This document shows positions 9,952 to 21,546 of a DNA stretch of 64,000 nucleotides, one piece after another (the stretch's first letter is position 1; the number at the start of each line of letters is the position of its first letter). The notes below the pieces were generated by a model. The model was given only the letters and a program-made list of their open reading frames with translations, did no database searches and was not told where the DNA came from. The stretch covers positions 345,117,087 through 345,181,086 of the forward strand of contig OZ010790.1 in NCBI GenBank assembly GCA_963932465.1, in the 5' to 3' direction. This DNA comes from Maratus speciosus. Its lineage: Eukaryota > Arthropoda > Arachnida > Araneae > Salticidae. Made by a program: the position numbers and the translations under genes.

Positions 9952-10439
9952 CTGAAAAGGTATGGGGGGAAGATATGGGAGGGGAGCAAAGACAACCTTC
10001 ATGAGTTTTCTGTCAGGAACTGATTTAACTTCATAAAGTTAATATGTAAAAAGTACAAAAAATGGCTATAAAGCTAAAAAGCGCACCCTATGGGCGTAAA
10101 TTTAAGCCAAATTTAGGATAGAATTTAAAAATAGATAGTACAGGTCTTGACCTAACAATGGATATCTTAGTCAAGGTATAGGATGAACAAGTGGGTAAGT
10201 GTGATCACAGATCGCACAAAGGGTTTCGTTTAATATTCCTTTCAAAACACTTTATCCTACTGAAAAATCTGTTAGTTCCACATTTCATAACCAGGAAGCG
10301 CACTAGACTCTAAACAAACCTATATCGGAACGAAAATCCGTTTTACATACTATCAGTAGATATATTAGTCGAGAGGATTGGGCCCATAGCACACGAGATA
10401 AGTAGGCGAACATGGCGGGAAAAAAAATGGAACTAAAAT

Positions 10440-12290
10440 ATGTAAGGCTAAGGTGCATAATATGAAAGAATGGTCAAAAGGGCGTCGGCAAAAGTTGGAA
10501 AATTTCTCCCCGGGTTAAAAGGTCGGAGGTTAGAAAAATTGCTTAAAATACATAAGTTAGAGCCCAAAGGGGTAAATAATAAAAGACTTTTTGAAAATTT
10601 TATGATTTGTCGTGTGGTCTGAGGCATTCAGCTATACGTATGCAAAATTTCATGTCACCAAATTAATAAGAGGCTCTCTCAGAAAGAATTGCTTCAAATA
10701 CATATGTGGTAGCTCAAAGCGTTAAACGTAAGACTTTTTCAAGATTTTATGATTTGTCGCCTGGCCTCAGATGTTCTGCAATAAGTATGCAAAATTTCAA
10801 ATCTTCAATTTAATTAGGGGCTCAGTTAGAAAGAATGGCTTAAAATACACAAGCTGGAGTTGAAAGGGTTAAACATAAAACTATTTAAAAATTTATTATT
10901 TGACGTAAGATCTGAGGTGTTCAGCTATAAATATGCAAAATTTCACGCCTCCAACCTAAATAGGGATCACTTAGAAAGAATTGTTTAAAATACACATGCG
11001 GGACCCCAAAGGGTTAAATGTACGACTTTTCCAAAATTTTATCATTTGTCGTATGATGTGAGGTGTTCAGCTATAAGTACCCAAAATTTCATGTCTCCAA
11101 CATAATTAGGGGCTCACTTAGAAAGAATTGTTTAAAATACACGTGTGGGACCCCAAAGGCTTAAATGCACGACTTTTTCAAAATTTTATGATTTGTCGTT
11201 GGATGTGAGGTGTTCAGCTATAAGTATGCAAAATTTCACGCCTCCAAACTAATTAGGAGCTCACTTAGAAAGAATTCTTTAAAATACACATGCGGAAGCC
11301 CAAAGGCTTAAATGTACGACTTTTTCAAAATTTTAGGATTTGTCGTTTGATGTGAGGTATTCAGCTATAAGTATGCAAAATTTCACGTCTCCAAACTAAT
11401 TAGGAGCTCACTTGGAAATAATTGTTTAAAATACACATGCGGGAGCTCAAAGGGCTAAATGTACGATTTTTTCAAAATTTTATCATTTGTCGTATGATGT
11501 GAGGTGTTCAGCTATAAGTACCCAAAATTTCATGTCTCCAACATAATTAGGGGCTGATTTAGAAAGAATTGTTTAAAATGCACATGTGGGACTTCAAAGG
11601 TTTAAACTTACGACATTTTCAAAATTTTATGATTTGTCGTTTGATGTGAGGTGTTCAGCTATAAGTATGCAAAATTTCACGCCACAACCTAATTAGGGGC
11701 TCACTTAGAAAGAATTGTTTAAAATACACATGTGGGACCCCAAAGGGATAAACGTACAACATTTTCAAAATTTTGTGATTTGTTATTTGATGTTAGGTGT
11801 TCAGCTATAAGTATGCAAAATTTCACGCCTCCAAATTAATTAGGAGCTCACTTAGAAAGAATTGTTTAAAATAAACATGCGGGAGCCCAAAGGGTTAAAT
11901 GTACGATTTTTTCAAAATTTTATCATTTGTCGTATGATGTGAGGTGTTCAGCTATAAGTACCCAAAATTTCATGTCTCCAACATAATTAGGAGCTCACTT
12001 AGAAAGAATTGTTTAAAATACACATGTGGGAGCCCAAAGGGTTAAATGTACGACTTTTTCAAAATTTTATGATTTGTCGTATGATGTGAGGTGTTCAGCT
12101 ATAAGTACCCAAAATTTCATGTCTCCAACATGTATAGTTTCTGAGAACGGGCTCTGTGACGGACAGACAGACAGAGGAGCGAGACGAATAGGGTTTCGTC
12201 AGATGAACTTAACCCTAAAAATGGGTTTAAAGCACCCTGTACAGGCAAGAAATAAAAGTTATTTAGAAGTAAAGTATAGGAGTAAAGAGT
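10440..12290. repeat. Minisatellite array, 147-bp period, about 11 units
   Basis: The landmark TGAGGTGTTCAGCTATAAGT recurs at 10913, 11059, 11206, 11353, 11500, 11647, 11793, 11940 and 12087 (spacings 146-147), with two more diverged units at about 10620 and 10766. Each unit also has CACATGyGGGAnCCCAAAGG and CACTTAGAAAGAATTG. The block ends in a tail with GACGGACAGACAGACAG and TAGGGTTTCG (12130-12200), which resembles the GGGTTCCGT / (GACA)n arthropod repeat also present at 57688. The open frame at 12026-12298 is repeat-derived. Confidence 0.8.
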
Positions 12291-12547
12291 CCAGATAAAG
12301 ACCTTTCATTTGAGATATTACACGATGGTATTAGAAGGAAGAATGAAAAAAACTTAAAAATGCTCCTGGAGGCAAAAAAATGAAGTATATTTTAGATTAC
12401 AAAATAAAAAATGGGAACCTATGTCAAGGCCTATATACGATATGTCACATATTTTTACCGAGCAATAAATGAAATAAAAATAATAAACATGGTGAACATT
12501 AGTTATTTAATAAAAAAGTAACATCTTCTACAATTAAAAATAAAGTA

Positions 12548-12739
12548 TTACCCAGCAACGAATTTGAAGATTTCGGCATTTGTATCTGCTTCAATCTTGG
12601 CCAGAGACAGCCACTTTTTGTGACTGCTTGAATTCATCATATTACCGCAGGATTGATTTTTTGTCTTTGACATCATTTTGAATTTCATTTCAAAATTTCC
12701 CATAGCGATGTTACGGAACATGCTGGTTTCTTTGTTCAT
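12548..12739 (-). CDS. Possible terminal exon, unidentified (63 codons)
   Basis: A minus-strand frame begins MNKETSMFRNIAMGNFEMKF, ends TNAEIFKFVAG and is followed by TAA. A possible acceptor (GTGGTTACAG|G) lies directly before the ATG, but its pyrimidine tract is weak. The amino-acid mix is coding-like and no repeat similarity was seen elsewhere in the window. A chance ORF remains possible. Confidence 0.22.
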   Translation of the reverse strand: MNKETSMFRNIAMGNFEMKFKMMSKTKNQSCGNMMNSSSHKKWLSLAKIEADTNAEIFKFVAG

Positions 12740-12872
12740 CCTGTAACCACGAGTTCTTTCATATTATCGAGAATTACAATAAAATACATACAGAAATATA
12801 TAAAACTATGTGATGAGTGTATAACTGAGTTTTACTCCCTACCCCGTCAACATATCCAATTCAGTTGACAAG

Positions 12873-14035
12873 GATATATCTAATCAAAAACAACTCGTTG
12901 TAAATGATGCCGCCAAGCCACAAACTTAAAACGTCAGTCATAAAAAGAAGTGATATCACATAAAAAGAAGCTATATAGAAGTGCTTAATCTGAGTGCCGT
13001 GTAAAAATCTATCACTACTCATAATGTTTCCAAAGGACTCGGAGTGAGGTACAGTGTGTGAAAACTGCTTGGCGACCTGCAGTGCCTAATGTTTGTGCTT
13101 CCTGCACTTACATATGACTATTTGTTTAACAATTTTCTTCTTGTATTACTTCTCCCATTAAACTGTGAAAATTCGAAGCTTATGGTGTTTACATGCCCAT
13201 TCTTATTTAACATCATGGGATCGATTTGTTGATTACCATTATTTGAACGAGAAAGGTCACTTTTATGAGGAGGATTTTCTAAGTAAACATGTAATAAACA
13301 TTTTGAGTTTGTAAAATAATAATAAAAAATAATGATCATATGAATATTACTAACAATGTACCTAATAATAGACGTTAATTAAACTAAGATATATTGCAGT
13401 AAAGCCTGCGTAAACGGAATTGCACATGACAGGGGAAAAATCTGTTCTAGTAAGGCTACTTGTATTATATAATATTCCTTATGTTGGAAACACGACATTT
13501 ACGTTTGAGAAATAAATCTGTCATAAACAGGATCCATTTTACAAGTTTTGCCTTTAATTTTAATACAGTGTATTATTAAACGTATTTATGTAATTAAAAA
13601 TTATGTTTAAAATATTGAAAAGTATAATTGTAATAATAGATGATTACCACATTTACATATCATTTCCTGCTTGTCTTACAAATCTTTCTGATTTATTACA
13701 GATCTCCCTCCTACAAATATTTATAAGAGTGATATAATGAGAAATTAAAATTAATTTTTTCGACTTTCACAATTTTACAAAATTGGTATAGGTACTGCAT
13801 AAATTAAATATACGCCTGCAGGCCGCCAAGCAGTTTTTACATACTGTACTCCACTCCGAGTCCTTTGGAAACATTATGAGTAGTGATAGATTTTTACACG
13901 GCACTCAGAGTGCTTTGAGAGAGACTTTTTCTATATCGCTTCTTTTTATGTGATATCACTTCTTTTTATGACTGACGTTTCAAGTTTGTGGCTTGGCGGC
14001 ATCATTTACAACGAGTTGTTTTTGATTAGATATCA
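12873..14035. mobile_element. Foldback element with ~190-bp terminal inverted repeats
   Basis: The left arm 12873-13086 (TCTAATCAAAAACAACTCG ... GTGATATCACATAAAAAGAAG ... GCTTGGCGACCTGCAG) reappears inverted at 13805-14035 with high identity. The interior (13090-13804) is AT-rich and holds no recognisable gene; the small minus-strand ORF there shows no motif. Target-site duplication was not resolved. Confidence 0.65.
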
Positions 14036-14039
14036 CTTC

Positions 14040-15118
14040 TTTTTGTAAGGTATTTCATTTGCATTATACATATTCCATTTTAATTCAGAAAAGAAAAGAT
14101 AAACGAAAGATGATAGAAGTAAAAAAAATAATTTAATAGTGAGGCTATAAACTTTTCAAAAGTGTAATATATCTAGTAAAAGATAATGTTGGACATTTAT
14201 AAAACAATTTAAAACATTTTTAAAACTTTATCAAATACATTTTATCGATCCTTACAAATCTCAGTAGAAATCATTTATTTTTTTAGAAATGATAAAACGT
14301 GTCGAACTAACCAGCAATATTTTTAGCTCTTGTTCTATAAGCTATAGGGTGATTCATAAATTAACTCAGTAAGGATTTTATTTTAATAACTTTTGAAAAA
14401 CTGCCATTACATTTTCAAAATTCGCATCATTTTGCACAAAATATGTAAAGACTTAAAAACAGATTGTATAATAAATATTTGTTTTATCACCGGGCGTGCT
14501 TGAAGTAATTTTTAAATAAAATTAGTTTTTTTATAATTTTGAAATCCAATGTCCCTCCGATAAGTACGGCAGAAACTCAGATTATCTGATGAAGCCTCTT
14601 TTTTTTTAGAAAATGTTTTCATAAGCTCCAACGCTTGTTGGATTTTCTGAATTTTCAATGCAAGTACTTTCTAAATTCATAATTGTTTTTTACGTGACTA
14701 GCAACACATACTAAGTCATATTCTTTCTAAGTATTTTCTCACATATTTCGGATCATTCATACGATAAATTATAATTCATTTCAATAAAATTTCAGAATTC
14801 GATATTTCATCGTTATGAAATCATTTTCCCTAATTTCAGTCATATTTCTAAATTTTTAAATAGTTCTATTATCTGATTAAAAATTAACTAAAAGCTATTT
14901 ATAGGATATTGATAAAATTCTTTAATTACCAAGTCCAAAATAACAAAATCGATTAGTTTAATAAATCCCTTTATTAATCTTTTTAAATGAAAAGAAAAGG
15001 AAAAATTCCGATAAAACTGCCAAATAGTTATTTGATATTGTTGCGAAATACGCAGCATTCCTTTCCCTTACCTAAACAGTTATTCTGATTGTGCAATTGA
15101 GAAACCTTTTTTATTACA
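14040..15118. other. AT-rich stretch without recognised features
   Basis: There are stop codons in all frames, no inverted or direct repeats I could match, and no transposase motifs. It is probably old intergenic or decayed repeat sequence. Confidence 0.4.
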
Positions 15119-16550
15119 CTAGGGGGCTCGGCCCCCTACGAGCTAGGCTCGCCAACGCCCGTCCAGACACCGCAGACTCTAAATGCACGCTAATTTGATC
15201 AGCTTTAAAAAGATTTCGAAAGATTGAATTATAATTTAAAAAACAGTGGCTATCTCCCTATAAACGGATTTCTATTCATTTCTCTTTGATTGGGGAATTT
15301 TAACGCCAAATCCGCTGCTGTACTACTTGATTATCCCATCGACCAATTTCGCCAAATTATATAAATCGCCAAACCACTCGCCAGATTATACAAATTGACA
15401 TAATTTTTATTTTAAATAACGAAAGAACAAATAAATTAGTACAACATTAATAAAAATACAAATAAAACGTCGAAATAAGAATAACTTGATGACGTAGACA
15501 CATGTAACAACATTTCAAAATAAGCTAATATAAAATGAATTAAGTGAACAGAGTCTTTGTCTCCTGGTATTTGTTAACAAAGCGAAAAGAAAGTTCTTTC
15601 AAATGAGACATTTTAAATTAATCGTTTTTAATCTGGCGTAATTTTGACCAAGCTATTCTTTCTCTTTTAAATATTGCGTGAAAATACTTTTGTTAGAAAT
15701 TAAATATTATTCGCGCTTTCCTAACAAAAATAGTTGAAAAGATCCTCTCAAAATATCAAAAAAATGTCTAGCGCAATTTCTAAATTTAAACTGTTTTGCA
15801 ATATTATTTTGTGTTCATTTTATGTATTAACCCCTTGAGGGGCGGTGGGATAAAATATTTCCCACCTAATTTAAACAGGATTCTCACCACAAATTTTTTA
15901 CTAAATTTTATATTTTTAACTTTGGAGGAAAACCGTTGAAAAATTGCCTTTCCTTATTTAAAAATAAAATGTTTCGATTATTCCGGTGAGAATTAAAATT
16001 ATTTAATTTTAATTTGAAAGTATCTTTTCTGTTTATAATAGTCACGTGTAAATAAATTTTTAATTTGAAGCAAACATTATTGTTTCCGTTGTTTATACAG
16101 TTGGCAACAGGTTAAATTAGTACAATTTTCTAAAATAAGCAAAAAATATCTCTCGAAATGCTGAAAATTTGAATTTAAAATAGAAATGAAACCTCGAAAA
16201 ATGAGTCAAATTAAAAAAATAAATAAATTCTGCACACCGGGAAATTATAACGTATAAAATGATCTAAAAATTATTAAATTCCGATATTTAGTTTTTGCTC
16301 CTATAAAACTTTTTTAGTGGAACGATTTTGTCCAACTTTAGCATTAAATATCTCTTAAAATAATTCTTCGATTTGAAAACTGTCTGCATCAGTGTGTTTA
16401 TCAAACATTTTTGTATAATACTACCGATTTTCATATTTTTGTATGCATTATTTTTCTTAATATTAACGAAGAAAGACCTCCGGTCACAAAAAAATTCAAA
16501 GCCGGCGGCGGCGGTGACAGCGGTAGTTACTTTTTTTTAGAATAGAGAGA
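15119..16550 (-). mobile_element. Nonautonomous Helitron, 1432 bp, intact termini
   Basis: Read on the minus strand it starts TCTCTCTATTCTAAAAAAAA and ends in a GC-rich hairpin (GGGGGCCGAGCCCCCTAG), i.e. 5'-TC...CTAG-3'. It is inserted between A and T with no target duplication. These are the diagnostic Helitron features. A near full-length relative with the same ends lies at 44982-46410. It has no Rep/helicase coding. It carries a truncated MITE (about 15328-15520) and a TTAACCCCTTGAGG insertion-like block (about 15828-15995) that the 44982 copy lacks. Confidence 0.85.
15328..15520. mobile_element. MITE fragment (GTTATCCCGTCGACC family) inside the Helitron
   Basis: TACTTGATTATCCCATCGACC and the following TTCGCCAAATTATATAAATCG match one end and the interior of the MITE at 341-866. 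The other TIR is missing. The same fragment is in the Helitron copy at 44982-46410, so it was part of their common ancestor, while the plus-strand relative ending at 48725 and the fragment at 57336-57687 lack it. Confidence 0.6.
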
Positions 16551-16597
16551 TGCCAGAGCAACACCCACGCACAGCAGAACTGAATAAGAAATAGAAG

Positions 16598-17197
16598 AAG
16601 GAGGTGCTTTTATAGTAGGAGAGATGTTGAACATTTTTGAGTAGGTATTTGAAGCACCCTAAAAATTTGTGCAGCACTTCTTTTGTAATGCCTGAATACA
16701 AAATCGAATGTCTGGCTGAAGGATCGTGGCCCAAAACCTGTGCCAGACACGTGTCAAGTGCCATTTTTTGACACTACCCAAAAAAAAGTATTTGAGGCAC
16801 GCTGAGATTGAAACAGAATAATATTTATACTTAGAAAAAAATATTTTGAAAATGACAGACACTTTAGTCGGCCCAAAAACTGTGCCAGACACGTGTCAAG
16901 TGCCATTTTTTGACTACCCAAAAAAGGTATTTGAGGCACGCTGAGATTGAGGCACAATAATATTTATGCTTAGAAAAAAATATTTTGAAAATGACAGACA
17001 CTTTAGTCGGCACAAAAACTGTGCCCGACACGTGTCAAGTGCCATTTTTTGTCTGGCACAGGTTTTGGGCCACGATCCTTCATCCAGACATTCGATTTTG
17101 TATTCAGGCATTACAAAAGAAGTGTTGCACAAATTTTCAGGGAGCCTCAAATACCTTCCTTAAAATGTTTAACAGCTCTTGGACTATTAGGAGCGCC
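16598..17197. mobile_element. TIR element with internal ~150-bp direct repeats
   Basis: The left arm (GGTATTTGAAGCACCCT ... TTTGTGCAGCACTTCTTTT ... CCAAAACCTGTGCCAGAC) returns inverted at 17053-17162, and weaker inversion extends to about 16598/17197. The centre holds two to three direct units with CAGACACTTTAGTCGGC and CACGTGTCAAGTGCC. ORFs on both strands here are mirror images from the inverted structure and not genes. Confidence 0.6.
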
Positions 17198-18082
17198 TCT
17201 GTTGTCCAGATGGGACAGTAGAACTTAAATAGAAGAGTGAACTTAAATTTTAAGACTTAAAGAATTGCTAAATCTTTTACTGTAAATAGTTTATTTTTAA
17301 TGTACAATATTTTAATTTGTGTTTCAATTATCTAACCAAGAAAATCGTTTAATTACACCAGATTAATTCGTATGAATTTATTTTGAGTTTTTGTCATGAT
17401 TTCAACCAGAACAGATCCACAAAGCAGACGACCGCTCACCGGAATTTGGATTTAGTATACCAGTATTACAGGTAGGAGAATTTTTATTGATTGACTAAGA
17501 TAGAATTAACATAATTCATTGGCATCCCTGCCGGGATGCGGTCTGTCTGTCAGAATTGATGATTAATCAGAATCAATATAAGTTTATTTATCAAGACATT
17601 CTGCTTAAAGTATCAGAGTTATAATATTTGACATAGTTTAAAGAACTGTATTTGTTGTCAAGAATCATGGCAGAAAATTTAGTGATTGCCTAGAAAGAGA
17701 GAGCAGTCCTTCGCGAGAGTATTGATAAATTTATAAATAAAAAAATCCCTGCCGGCTCGGGCCTACAGGCGGAGGTAGATTTCGAAGTTAAGTACTAAAT
17801 TCACCAGCAAAACTTAAATCAAGATTAAAGATAAACCCAGTTCCTTCGCTAAGAATGAGCTCTAGGGAGCTAAACATTTTGTGAAAATTCTAATATACAC
17901 AAATACACACACGCATGTATATGGAATAGGTTTAAAAATTGTTAGATCAAATTCAGAGAACCTCAAAGTGTTAAAACATGTTAATATTTCCATACGTTTC
18001 TTCAAACTCACATGACGTTACATGTTCACCTGTTGTGGTCCATTATATTTTCTATATGACGCAATATTTTGTTGTTTTTTTT

Positions 18083-18300
18083 AATTCGTCAAACTATTTA
18101 TTTCATTTTGAATTTTCATGCAGAAATCTTGCTCTAGAAAACTTATGACGTAATATTCAATTTGTTTTCAATTCGTCAAACTATTTATTTCATTTTGAAT
18201 TTTCATGCAGAAATTTTGCTCTAGAAAACTTATGACGTAATATTCAATTTGTTTTCAATTCGTCAAATTGTTTATCTGATTTAATTTTTCATGTGAAAAC
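18083..18300. repeat. 87-bp tandem repeat, about 2.5 units
   Basis: AATTCGTCAAACTATTTATT recurs at 18083, 18170 and (diverged) 18257. Each unit continues with TTTTCATGCAGAAATyTTGC and TATGACGTAATATTC. Confidence 0.75.
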
Positions 18301-18596
18301 ATTGCATTACAAAAGCAATTGTTGTGGTGACAATTTTTATTGCTTTTTTTTTAATTGTTGGCAACAGCTATAACGAAAAATATTTATTTTTTCCTGCCAT
18401 TGTTGTGTAAAAGCTGGTTTTATCAGAATCATGTTAAGACGGTATTCAAAATTTTTAACCTTCCCCATTCCCATTCCCTTGGACCGATTTTGCTCATTTT
18501 CAATCCCCGCCGAGAAATTAGCCATCTTAAAGTTGTTGGCGAGTTTGAAGACGTTCCGTGCATAATTGCGACTTTTATCGTGCGGACAAAATTTAG

Positions 18597-18599
18597 TAC

Positions 18600-18658
<59 letters not shown>
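18597..18658. repeat. (TACA)n/(TA)n microsatellite
   Basis: Three TACA units lead into a run of about 24 TA dinucleotides just upstream of the BEL gag frame. The tyrosine/isoleucine alternating ORFs over it are artefacts. Confidence 0.9.
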
Positions 18659-18662
<4 letters not shown>

Positions 18663-18795
18663 TTTTAGGTGGGGGTGGTTTTGGGTTCTTGGAGTCATGT
18701 AATGAAAAGTTATGAAGGAATTTTTCAAAAGTCGCACCATGGTAACGACTGCAATAGGTAGTATTTCTTACGAAATCTACCTAATAGAATAAATT

Positions 18796-19504
18796 TTGAA
18801 GGATGCCGATCCTAATCTCCTAGATTTGGAGGAAACTTTAGAGCAATTAAATATGGCAGAGATAGAACTGAAGCGAGCAGATACAGATATTAAAAAAATA
18901 ATTCAAGAAGCTCAATTAGACAATAAATTACAAAATGCTCAGGAATATCGTGAAAAAATTAATTCTTGGCGTTTTAGAGCCAATCGAGAGGTAAAAGAGT
19001 TAAATAAAAAGGAAACGTGTAACGATTCAATTTCTAAACAAGACTCCTTTTTAAAGGAAAGCATAAATATTAAATTACCGAAATTAAATGTCGCGAAATT
19101 TTCCGGAGACGTATCAGAATGGCTGACATTTTGGTCGGCATACGAAACAGCCATTCCTAACAATGATACACTAGAACCAGTTGCTAAATTCAAATATTTA
19201 AGATCCTTTTTGACTCCCAGCCCGTTAAAAAGTATTGACGGATTTTCCGTAACATCAGATAACTATTTAAAAGCGATAGAGATTCTGAAGGGGCGGTATG
19301 GAAATACGGATTTGCTTATATCTGTACACACAAATAAACTTCTAAATATTTCTCCTCTAAGACATTCAAATGATACCAGATCCTTTAGAAGAATTTACGA
19401 TGAAATTCAAACAAATATTAGAAGTTTATAGTCCCTTAATGTTTCATTGGAATCTTATGAAAGTCTGTTAAAACCGATATTATTTAAACTATTAAAGAGA
19501 TCTT
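18796..19504 (+). pseudogene. gag: BEL gag N-terminal part (DUF1759-like)
   Basis: The 211-codon frame opens with a helical/coiled region (LEETLEQLNMAEIELKRADT). It then has the BEL gag signature ...IKLPKLNVAKFSGDVSEWLTFW and KFKYLRSFLTPSP. TAG at 19429 interrupts it; the same frame continues to about 19499 (SLNVSLESYESLL) before another stop. The next segment (19505) is in a different frame. Gag would form the particle and bind element RNA. The ATG at 18796 follows no recognised leader. Confidence 0.8.
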
Positions 19505-20923
19505 GTGTCGGAATTTAATAAAAACCATGATAATGTTTTTAAAGTACAAGATATCATTTCATTTTTAAATAAACAATTAACATCCCGAGAAAAAATATTT
19601 GCATCAGCATCAAATGAAATGAATGATCGACCCACGCAAAGTAATTATATTACGCAACCACTTAAGAGAAATACTCCCCCCCCCCCTCGCATCAATAAAT
19701 TTGATTATCAGAATAGAAAATTACCATCAGCGAGTGATTTATTAGTTCAAGATAAAAATGAAATTACTTGTTCCTTCTGTTCGGGTTTACACCCTAGTAA
19801 TAGATGTTTTAGTACGCGCAATTTACCATTTGAGAAAAGACTTGATTTATTGCGAAAAAGAGGTATATTTGGCCTCTATTTACAGCGCGGTTACATAAGA
19901 AAATATTGTTTATCTAAAGAAGTATGTCCTAATTGTGAAGGCAGGCATTCAGTAATACTTTGTAATAAATCAATAAATTTAAAACGGAAACCTCTAAATA
20001 CAGAGAATAATGATGTTGATGTTACGAAACAGATGCTCTCAAATCATAATATCATTTCCAATGTTTATTTGCAGACATTGATAGTTGCAGTCCCTAATAA
20101 TAATCAATCAACTGAATTTATTAGAGTAATTATAGATTCAGGGAGCCATCATAGTTATATAACTTGTTATGCTGCCAATAAATTAAAATTAAGAAAGATA
20201 AAAACGGAGATAATTAATCACGGACTTTTCGGAGGCACAGAAAGAACAAGTAAACATAATCGCTATGAATTTACAATTGGTAGTTTAGCTCAAAATTTTC
20301 AATGCAAGATACAAGCTTTGGATGAAGAAAAAATCTGTACAGGAGTGAATTTATGTCGCGATAATAAATTATTGAGAATCTTAGAAAAGGAAGGCGTGTT
20401 TTTGTCAGATGTACATAGAAACAATAGATTATGTTTGTATCAAAATAACCCCGAAGAAATACACATTTTAATCGGCGCTGATACAGCCGCGAAACTGTTT
20501 ACCGATAATATAAGATATTTCGCTGATCTGGGTTTAGCAGCTTTTGAAACGAAGTTAAGATGGACAATTATGGGGAAAATAGAGGGTAATCAAATTGGTT
20601 TCGAAAGTTCGTTATCAGTTCTATCACTGTCTTTCCTTACGTCAAATGCTAATTTGTCTAATTTATGGCGATTAGACGCCTTGGGTATAAGTAATGAAGA
20701 TGACAAAACGAAAGAAGATTTGACCGAAGAAACAAAAAAGCATTTTTTAGAAAATGTCAAACGCGATGAAAGTGGTCGTTACGAAGTCGCATTACCGTGG
20801 ACTGTGGACAATTCCGTCTTAACAGATAATCGGTCATTAGCAGAAAAACACCTTTACAAGACCGAAAATAAACTTATCAAAACGAACAAAAGAATGGAAT
20901 ATGAAGAAATCTTTAATTTATGA
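19505..20923 (+). pseudogene. gag-pol: BEL gag C-terminus and aspartic protease
   Basis: This is the longest intact stretch of the element (about 472 codons). Two cysteine clusters lie at roughly residues 88-155 (CSFCSGLHPSNRCF and CPNCEGRHSVILC, CCHC-type RNA-binding knuckles). The retropepsin-like active site VIIDSGSHHSYIT is at about residue 210, with the DSG triad in place of the more common DTG. The final part (LRWTIMGKI, then LPWTVDN...RSLAEKHL) is the linker leading into RT. TGA at 20921 breaks a frame that clearly continues. The frame has no natural start; it continues the gag frame after a shift. Confidence 0.85.
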
Positions 20924-21546
20924 GAAGATAGCCAGATTATAGAAGAAGTAGCCAATGAAAAGGAAGATAAGATACATTTTTTACCGCATAGACCAGTAAT
21001 TAAAGAAAACAGTGAAACGACGAAAATACGTCCAATTTTTAACGCCTCGGCACACACTAGAGACTGTCCTTCTTTGAATGAATGTCTCACCAAAGGTCCT
21101 AATTTAATTGAAATAATTCGGAATACCGAATAGGAATTTCATCAGATATAGAAAAGGCTTTTTTGCAAATTAAAATAAAAGAAAAACACCGAGATTTTCT
21201 TAAATTTCTTTGTTTAGATTCCGATCGAAATTTGAAAATTTATAGACATTGTCGCGTAGTCTTCGGACTCACTTCAAGCCCTTTTTTGCTAATGGCTACA
21301 TTAAATCACCTTTTGAGCGAAGTCCCCGAACTTTGGCAAGATACAGTTCAAATTTTGAGAAATTCATTTTATATAGACAATTCCCTCACTAGTTTAGATT
21401 CAATTCCTGATACCAAAAAATTTATTACAGAATCTCAAATCATATTAGCTTCAACTCACTTTAATTTGAGGTGTTGGCGATCAAATTTTCCTCAGGCTAT
21501 GATCGATGAATCCGGAGATAAACCCAAAGTTGCACCCGTTTTGTGA
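20924..21546 (+). pseudogene. pol: BEL reverse transcriptase, fingers and palm
   Basis: In frame after the TGA, IRPIFNASAHTRDCPSLNE is RT motif 1 of BEL elements, followed by a stop at 21131 and a frame shift. The palm resumes as ISSDIEKAFLQI (catalytic Asp of motif A), VVFGLTSSPFLL (motif B region) and FYIDNSLTS (motif C). Motif C has D-N where most reverse transcriptases have D-D; variants of this kind occur in the family as far as I recall, so it is not by itself proof of inactivation. TGA at 21544 ends the segment. Confidence 0.85.

Noticed and set aside
10440..12140. CRISPR array
   Set aside because: The whole 147-bp unit is repeated with no unique spacers, in a eukaryotic TE context.
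16537..17221. Six overlapping ORFs with similar peptides on both strands
   Set aside because: They are mirror translations of one TIR element with internal direct repeats, not genes.
18355..18740. Overlapping 90-115 codon ORFs on both strands
   Set aside because: They read through the (TA)n microsatellite (YIYIYI / IYIYIY). The rest has no motif.
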